From Chlorobium sp. (GTDB taxonomy: Bacteria; Bacteroidota; Chlorobiia; Chlorobiales; Chlorobiaceae), in assembly GCF_021740465.1 (NCBI RefSeq), contig NZ_JAIOZR010000016.1:1-47175 (forward strand): a stretch of 47,175 nucleotides of DNA, written 5' to 3'. The notes beneath the pieces are model-generated. The model worked only from the letters and a program-made list of their open reading frames with translations, searched no databases and was not told where the DNA came from. Below are positions 42,989 to 47,175 of the stretch, one piece after another. A program made the translations under genes and the position numbers. Each line of letters opens with the position of its first letter. Position 1 is the first letter of the stretch.

Positions 42989-45205
42989 ATGAGCCAAGGC
43001 CAGAACATCAGCCGCCGGGACTTCATAAAGATATCTTCGATCTTCCTTGCCGGATCCACAGCATTGTCAGCCGGAGCGGCACAGGCATTTTCCGGAGCGG
43101 ACTCTTCGGTCGGAGATGAGGGAAGCAAGGTGGTCTATTCATTCTGCGAACACTGCTTCTGGCGATGCGGCATCGCTGCGCATGTCCGTGACGGCAAGGT
43201 TTACAAGATCACCGGATCGGACCACCATCCTCTCAGCCAGGGCAAACTCTGCCCGAGAGGCACCGGAGGTACGGGACTGCTCTACGATCCCGACCGCCTT
43301 GCCCATCCGCTGATCCGCGAAACGAAAGACGGCAGGCAGTTCTACCGGAAGGCTACCTGGGATGAGGCCATCACGCTTGTCGCCGAAAAGCTTTACGGCA
43401 TTAAAGAGCAGTACGGCCCCGGAGCACTTGCCATGCTCCACCACGGCTACGGCGTATCGTTTTTCAAGAACATGTTCTCGCAGATCGGCGTGAACAAATA
43501 TGCCAAACCATCCTACGACCTCTGCTGCGGCCCCGCCCGCCAGGCAACGGTACTGACCTATGGCTACCCGAGCGATACACCTGAAGGGTTCGACATGAAG
43601 AACAGCAAGTACATGGTCTTCTTCGGCACCCATTTCGGCGAGAACATGCACAATACAGCAGTACAGGAGATCTCCGAAGGCATCCGCAGGGGAGCCAAAA
43701 TCGTGGTGTTCGATCCCCGCTTCTCCACTCTTGCCGGAAAGGCCGAGCATTGGCTGCCTATCAAACCGGCTACCGATATTGCCATGATGCAGGGGCTCAT
43801 GCATGTGCTCATCAGCGAAAACCTTTATGACAAGGCGTTCGTCGAAGCACATACGGTAGGATTCGACGAGCTCTGGGAGTCTGTAAGGGAGATGACCCCG
43901 GAAAAGGTTTCGGAAATAACCGACATTCCCGCAGACGATATTCGTACTGTTGCCCGTGAATACGCTTTCCATGCACCAGCTGCCTTCGTGCACACCGGAC
44001 GGCGCACAAACTGGTACGGCGACGCCTTGCAGCGGATCCGGGCCATCCATATTCTCAATGCGCTGGTCGGCAATTTCAAGATGCCCGGCGGCGTGGTTGC
44101 CTTCCAGAAGTTCCCGCTCGTGCAACCGCCTCCTGCCCATGAGCACCCTGCCTACGAAAAAGAGGTGCACAGCAAATATCCCTTCTTCCCGGAGGACGAG
44201 CCGTCCAACACCATAGCCTCACATGAAATCATACAGCAGGCCATTTCGGGGGAGATCAAGGGGCTTCTGATTTACGGTGTAAACCTGCCGGAAACCATGA
44301 CTCTCGGACGGGACAAGGCCATCGAAGCCATGAAGAAGGCGGAGTTCGTGGTAGCCGTGGACGTGCTGCCTTCCGAGGTTACCGGTTATGCCGACGTGGT
44401 GCTGCCTGAGTGCACCTATCTGGAACGGTATGACGATCTCGACAACGGCAGAGCCTTCCGCACTCCGTTTGTCGCGCTTCGTCAGCCCGCCGTGCCTCCC
44501 ATGTACGATTCGAAACCGGGCAACCAGATCGCGAAAATGATTACCGAGAAATGGGGCATTCACGGAGCCTTCCCGCCGAGCGTTGAAAAAGGGCTCGACA
44601 AGAAGCTCAAACTGGTGGGCAGTTCCCTCGCCGAAATCAAGAAAAAAGGGGTGCTGGTGATGCCTGAAACCGATCTCTACCGCAAACCGGGAGAAGCGCT
44701 CAATCTGAAAACTCCGAGCGGCAAGGTCGAGCTGGCTTCGGCCCGGCTCAAGGCCGGAGGATTCGATGCTGTACCGAGATATACCCGGCATCCCGAACCA
44801 CCGACAGGCTTCTATCGGATGCTGACTGGACGCAAGCCCATGCTGACTTTCGGCCGTACGGCAAACAACCGTTTCCTCGGCGATCTTGCCACGGCCAAGG
44901 AGAACGAGGTCTGGGTGAACAACCGCATCGCGGAAAAACACAGCCTTGAAAACGGCGAGTACGTACACCTGAAAAACCAGGATGGCGTAATTTCAGAGTT
45001 TCCGGTCAAGGTGAAGGTAACCCAGCGTATCCGTACCGATGCGGTTTACATGGTTCACGGTTTCGGCCATACTTCTGCCAAGCTTACCTGGGCCCACAAA
45101 CGGGGAGCATCGCACAACCAGCTTATATCGAGAACCGAAATAGACCCGGCAATGGGCGCGGTAGGGTTCCAGAACAATTTTGTGACATTCATCAAGGAGG
45201 CATAA
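42989..45205 (+). CDS. psrA: Polysulfide/thiosulfate reductase-like molybdopterin catalytic subunit
   Basis: The 738-residue protein begins with a twin-arginine signal ([20 protein letters not shown], residues 7-26) and is therefore exported folded. A [4Fe-4S] site follows (Cys53, Cys56, Cys60, Cys88 in [11 protein letters not shown] and KLCPRG). The molybdenum ligand is expected at Cys179/180 ([12 protein letters not shown]), and the bis-MGD binding blocks include [19 protein letters not shown] and, at the C-terminus, [11 protein letters not shown]. It is the periplasmic subunit of a polysulfide-reductase-like complex, reducing or oxidising sulfur compounds with menaquinone. The exact substrate (polysulfide, thiosulfate, sulfite) cannot be fixed from sequence. 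psrB starts three bases after the stop. Confidence 0.9.
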   Translation: MSQGQNISRRDFIKISSIFLAGSTALSAGAAQAFSGADSSVGDEGSKVVYSFCEHCFWRCGIAAHVRDGKVYKITGSDHHPLSQGKLCPRGTGGTGLLYDPDRLAHPLIRETKDGRQFYRKATWDEAITLVAEKLYGIKEQYGPGALAMLHHGYGVSFFKNMFSQIGVNKYAKPSYDLCCGPARQATVLTYGYPSDTPEGFDMKNSKYMVFFGTHFGENMHNTAVQEISEGIRRGAKIVVFDPRFSTLAGKAEHWLPIKPATDIAMMQGLMHVLISENLYDKAFVEAHTVGFDELWESVREMTPEKVSEITDIPADDIRTVAREYAFHAPAAFVHTGRRTNWYGDALQRIRAIHILNALVGNFKMPGGVVAFQKFPLVQPPPAHEHPAYEKEVHSKYPFFPEDEPSNTIASHEIIQQAISGEIKGLLIYGVNLPETMTLGRDKAIEAMKKAEFVVAVDVLPSEVTGYADVVLPECTYLERYDDLDNGRAFRTPFVALRQPAVPPMYDSKPGNQIAKMITEKWGIHGAFPPSVEKGLDKKLKLVGSSLAEIKKKGVLVMPETDLYRKPGEALNLKTPSGKVELASARLKAGGFDAVPRYTRHPEPPTGFYRMLTGRKPMLTFGRTANNRFLGDLATAKENEVWVNNRIAEKHSLENGEYVHLKNQDGVISEFPVKVKVTQRIRTDAVYMVHGFGHTSAKLTWAHKRGASHNQLISRTEIDPAMGAVGFQNNFVTFIKEA

Positions 45206-45208
45206 AGC

Positions 45209-45775
45209 GTGAGCAACAAGAAAAATTATGGAATGGTTATCGACACCAGGGTCTGTGTCGGCTGTTCGGCCTGTGTCTATGCCTGCAAGCAGGAGAACAG
45301 CGTCCCTGAAGGGTACTGCCGCGACTGGGTTGTGCAGGAGTCGGGAGGAGAGTATCCGAAACTGACCATGGAGAACCGCTCGGAGCGCTGCCAGCACTGC
45401 GAAAACGCGCCCTGCGTCACCTACTGCCCGACAAGGGCCTCGCACTATGCCGAAGACGGAACGGTACAGATCAACCGGTCGCTGTGTACCGGCTGCAAGG
45501 CCTGCATGGCCGCCTGCCCCTATGATGCCCGGTACGTGCATCCCGAAGGGTATGTGGACAAATGCTCGCTCTGCAAGCACCGGATCGAACAGGGTCTTGA
45601 AACCGCCTGTGTGTCGATCTGCCCTACCGGCAGCCTGAACCTTGTCGATTTCAACAATATGGACGAGAAGACAAAAGAGCTGTTGAAAGGTAAAATCGTT
45701 TACCGCCAGAAAGAACATGCAGGAACGGAACCGAGCCTGCAGTGGATTTCCGCAAGCAATAAACCTGGAGCGTAA
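45209..45775 (+). CDS. psrB: Polysulfide reductase-like iron-sulfur subunit
   Basis: The 188-residue protein has sixteen Cys in four ferredoxin-like groups: [46 protein letters not shown] and CSLCKH...[11 protein letters not shown]. These hold four [4Fe-4S] clusters that pass electrons between PsrC and PsrA. There is no signal peptide; it is expected to be exported with PsrA through Tat. The start is GTG 45209 with AAGGAGG nine bases upstream. The conserved VCVGCSAC start fits the DMSO-reductase-type electron-transfer subunit family. Confidence 0.93.
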   Translation: MSNKKNYGMVIDTRVCVGCSACVYACKQENSVPEGYCRDWVVQESGGEYPKLTMENRSERCQHCENAPCVTYCPTRASHYAEDGTVQINRSLCTGCKACMAACPYDARYVHPEGYVDKCSLCKHRIEQGLETACVSICPTGSLNLVDFNNMDEKTKELLKGKIVYRQKEHAGTEPSLQWISASNKPGA

Positions 45776-45777
45776 CA

Positions 45778-46773
45778 ATGTTGGCAACTGCAGTTAATGA
45801 AATCGTCTCGACGAAAATCAACCCCAATGTGGTGCCGCATCTCCACATCTGGGAGTGGCACATTCCTCTCTACCTCTTTCTCGGAGGTCTGGCCGGAGGC
45901 CTGCTTGTGATCACATCGATCATGATCGTGCTGAAGCGAAAGTTCGGCATCGGCCCGAGAGATCAGGGGGATGGATGCCCATGCCTTGCCGTCCGCATCG
46001 GTTCGGTACTTTCACCGACACTGCTCGGCATCGGCATGCTCTTTCTCTTCCTCGATCTGGCACATCCTCTCTATGTGTGGGCATTCTACACCACCATTCA
46101 GCCGACCTCGCCCATGTCGGCCGGCAGCTGGATTCTGATCGCCTTTTTCCCTCTTGCCATACTGCAGGCAATGCTGGTCAACAAAAGGCAGCTCCGCAGC
46201 TTCAATATCGAACTGATCAACAAGGTTATCGACTGGACGGAAAACCACATGACCATCGTGGCGCTGGTCAATGCGCATATCGGCGTGGGCATCGGCATCT
46301 ACACCGGCATCCTGCTCTCCTTCTTCTCAGCCCGCCCGCTCTGGTCAAGCTCCATTCTCGGCATGCTCTTTCTCGTTTCGGGAATATCGAGCGCTGCCGC
46401 GCTGATGCTGCTGCTTGCGCCCGAAGATGAAAAGCCTGTGTACAGCATGATCGACGCAAACGCCATCTGGATCGAACTGATGACGGTCGGCCTCTTTGTG
46501 CTCGGAGGCCTCACCGGATCGGCAAATACGCACGGAGCCATGATGCACCTGATCACCGGCGACATCAATCTGGCAGGCATGTCCTACATGTTCTGGTTCT
46601 GGGGAATTTTTATCGCCTCGGGCCTTGTCGTTCCGCTGCTCCTCGAGTTTCTTGAAGCGGCCGGCGTCCATATCAAATTTCCGAACGTCGCGCCCGTCAT
46701 GGTACTTTTCGGCGGATTGATCCTCCGGTTCCTGATCGTTTTTGCCGGTCAAACCTACCACACCTTCATGTAG
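45778..46773 (+). CDS. psrC: Polysulfide reductase-like membrane subunit, NrfD family
   Basis: The 331-residue protein has about eight membrane helices. The first is [20 protein letters not shown], with the GGLAGG segment typical of NrfD/PsrC. Others include [36 protein letters not shown], and [16 protein letters not shown]. Members bind menaquinone at the periplasmic side and exchange electrons with the PsrAB module. It is the last gene of the psrABC operon, followed by a terminator 27 bp downstream. Confidence 0.92.
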   Translation: MLATAVNEIVSTKINPNVVPHLHIWEWHIPLYLFLGGLAGGLLVITSIMIVLKRKFGIGPRDQGDGCPCLAVRIGSVLSPTLLGIGMLFLFLDLAHPLYVWAFYTTIQPTSPMSAGSWILIAFFPLAILQAMLVNKRQLRSFNIELINKVIDWTENHMTIVALVNAHIGVGIGIYTGILLSFFSARPLWSSSILGMLFLVSGISSAAALMLLLAPEDEKPVYSMIDANAIWIELMTVGLFVLGGLTGSANTHGAMMHLITGDINLAGMSYMFWFWGIFIASGLVVPLLLEFLEAAGVHIKFPNVAPVMVLFGGLILRFLIVFAGQTYHTFM

Positions 46774-46799
46774 ACTGATCGGTGCTTCTTCAGAGCGAC

Positions 46800-46832
46800 A
46801 AAAAAGGGGCCTGTTGTTTTTGGCCTTTTTTT
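46800..46832 (+). terminator. Intrinsic terminator of psrABC
   Basis: AAAAAAGGGGCC and GGCCTTTTTTT pair across a 10-nt loop just past the psrC stop and end in seven T, a standard intrinsic terminator. Confidence 0.88.
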
Positions 46833-46844
46833 CTTCGTTACAGT

Positions 46845-47037
46845 TTACTCAACATCGATATGCACCTCGTTACGGCGCAAAAACGGAATGCTCCACGGCG
46901 GATCGTAGCTTGCCGCTCGAGGAGGAGAAAGGATGCGGTACCCTTTTTTTTCGAGCCACAGCGTCAGTTTCCCTGCATAACTCTGAAGATTGCTTTCGGA
47001 ATGCAGACCCGAATACCGGATCACGGCAACTTTTTTG
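46845..47037 (-). pseudogene. SOUL heme-binding protein, 3' fragment cut by an IS
   Basis: Reading leftward to a TAA at 46845, the frame encodes 63 residues: [36 protein letters not shown], and [19 protein letters not shown]. The last segment is the hallmark C-terminus of SOUL-family heme-binding proteins (PPWxxPFxRRNEV). The N-terminal two-thirds are missing; at about 47037 the SOUL sequence ends and the end of an insertion sequence begins. No start codon for this fragment is visible, so it is taken as inactivated. Confidence 0.85.
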
Positions 47038-47175
47038 GGCTCCTCGCTATTTCAAGTGGGTAAGCCAAAATTAAGCTTCCCGCTGATCAGGTAGATCATA
47101 TTGATGAGATTTTTGGTAGTGCGGTAACCCCGTGCCCGTGCTTTGGCCGCCTGGATGAGGCTATTGATTCCCTCA
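47038..47175 (-). mobile_element. ISL3-family insertion sequence, right-hand end (partial)
   Basis: The minus strand from 47175 down to TGA 47052-47054 encodes the transposase C-terminus EGINSLIQAAKARARGYRTT then KNLINMIYLISGKL, which matches the conserved end of ISL3-family (IS204/IS1001-type) transposases. The sequence GGCTCCTCGCTATTTC at 47038-47053 has the GGCTC start of ISL3 terminal repeats. The rest of the element lies outside the window. It has inserted into the SOUL gene. Confidence 0.82.
47052..47175 (-). CDS. ISL3-family transposase, C-terminal 40 residues (partial)
   Basis: This is the visible part of the transposase reading frame of the insertion sequence at the right edge. It carries the C-terminal IEGINxLIQAAKxxARGY signature (here EGINSLIQAAKARARGY), which follows the last catalytic Glu of the DDE domain. 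The frame is open to the window edge, so completeness of the transposase cannot be judged. The stop lies 15 bp inside the element's end. Confidence 0.82.
   Translation of the reverse strand, partial: EGINSLIQAAKARARGYRTTKNLINMIYLISGKLNFGLPT

Noticed and set aside
42607-43119. Plus-strand frame of 170 codons overlapping the psrA start
   Set aside because: It has no ribosome-binding site, its composition follows the AT-rich gap, and it runs into psrA in another frame.
43139-44170. Minus-strand open frame of 343 codons
   Set aside because: It is antisense to psrA; no motifs.

Overview
The window looks like the chromosome of a green sulfur bacterium (Chlorobiaceae, Chlorobium-like). The markers are a CsmA/CsmE-type chlorosome envelope protein (286-537), the two-subunit 2-oxoacid:ferredoxin oxidoreductase used by the reductive TCA cycle (27206-29792), HemL of the C5 tetrapyrrole route (39951-41246), an ArsA-type ATPase with an HSP20-like tail (3724-4914), a periplasmic polysulfide-reductase-like PsrABC operon (42989-46773) and a GlgE-type alpha-glucan route. 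I place the genus by recollection of these families, not by a search.

Layout. 1-700: the end of a response regulator, csmE, and a perfect 28-bp inverted repeat. 700-8800: envelope and housekeeping genes (atypical SDR, exported pentapeptide-repeat protein, two small conserved proteins, ArsA-HSP20, TPR protein, tandem RlpA proteins, methyltransferase plus SDR). 8900-11350: a small cystatin-like protein, a YceI-family protein, and a four-helix-bundle gene bracketed by imperfect inverted repeats. 11350-15050: mnmE with an SDR, mazG, and an esterase. 15119-20478: glgE followed by treS-mak, which turn trehalose into maltose-1-phosphate and then alpha-glucan. 20757-25335: prfB with its programmed +1 frameshift, a metallophosphoesterase, an M23 peptidase and a phospholipase-D-like protein. 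25886-31045: a DUF937-OmpA fusion, korAB, a PliG-like exported protein and a monoheme cytochrome c.

31526-35460 is the most interesting region. A two-gene unit encodes a hotdog-thioesterase/SAM-methyltransferase fusion, then a hybrid histidine kinase with a multi-pass membrane sensor resembling the CqsS/LqsS/PhcS type and an HK-REC-REC-HPt phosphorelay. I read it as a candidate cell-cell signalling cassette, with a fatty-acid-ester-type autoinducer synthase and its sensor. No chemistry is proven.

35507-42330: a methyltransferase with a perfect hairpin in its 5' end, a WecB-like epimerase, an OstA/LptA-type protein, an FmdB zinc ribbon, recO, hemL, and a fluoride-channel unit (small membrane protein, crcB, DUF190). 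42331-42988 is an AT-rich gap in front of psrABC. At the right edge the tail of a SOUL heme-binding gene is cut by the end of an ISL3-family insertion sequence that runs off the window. No tRNA, rRNA or CRISPR array was recognised.
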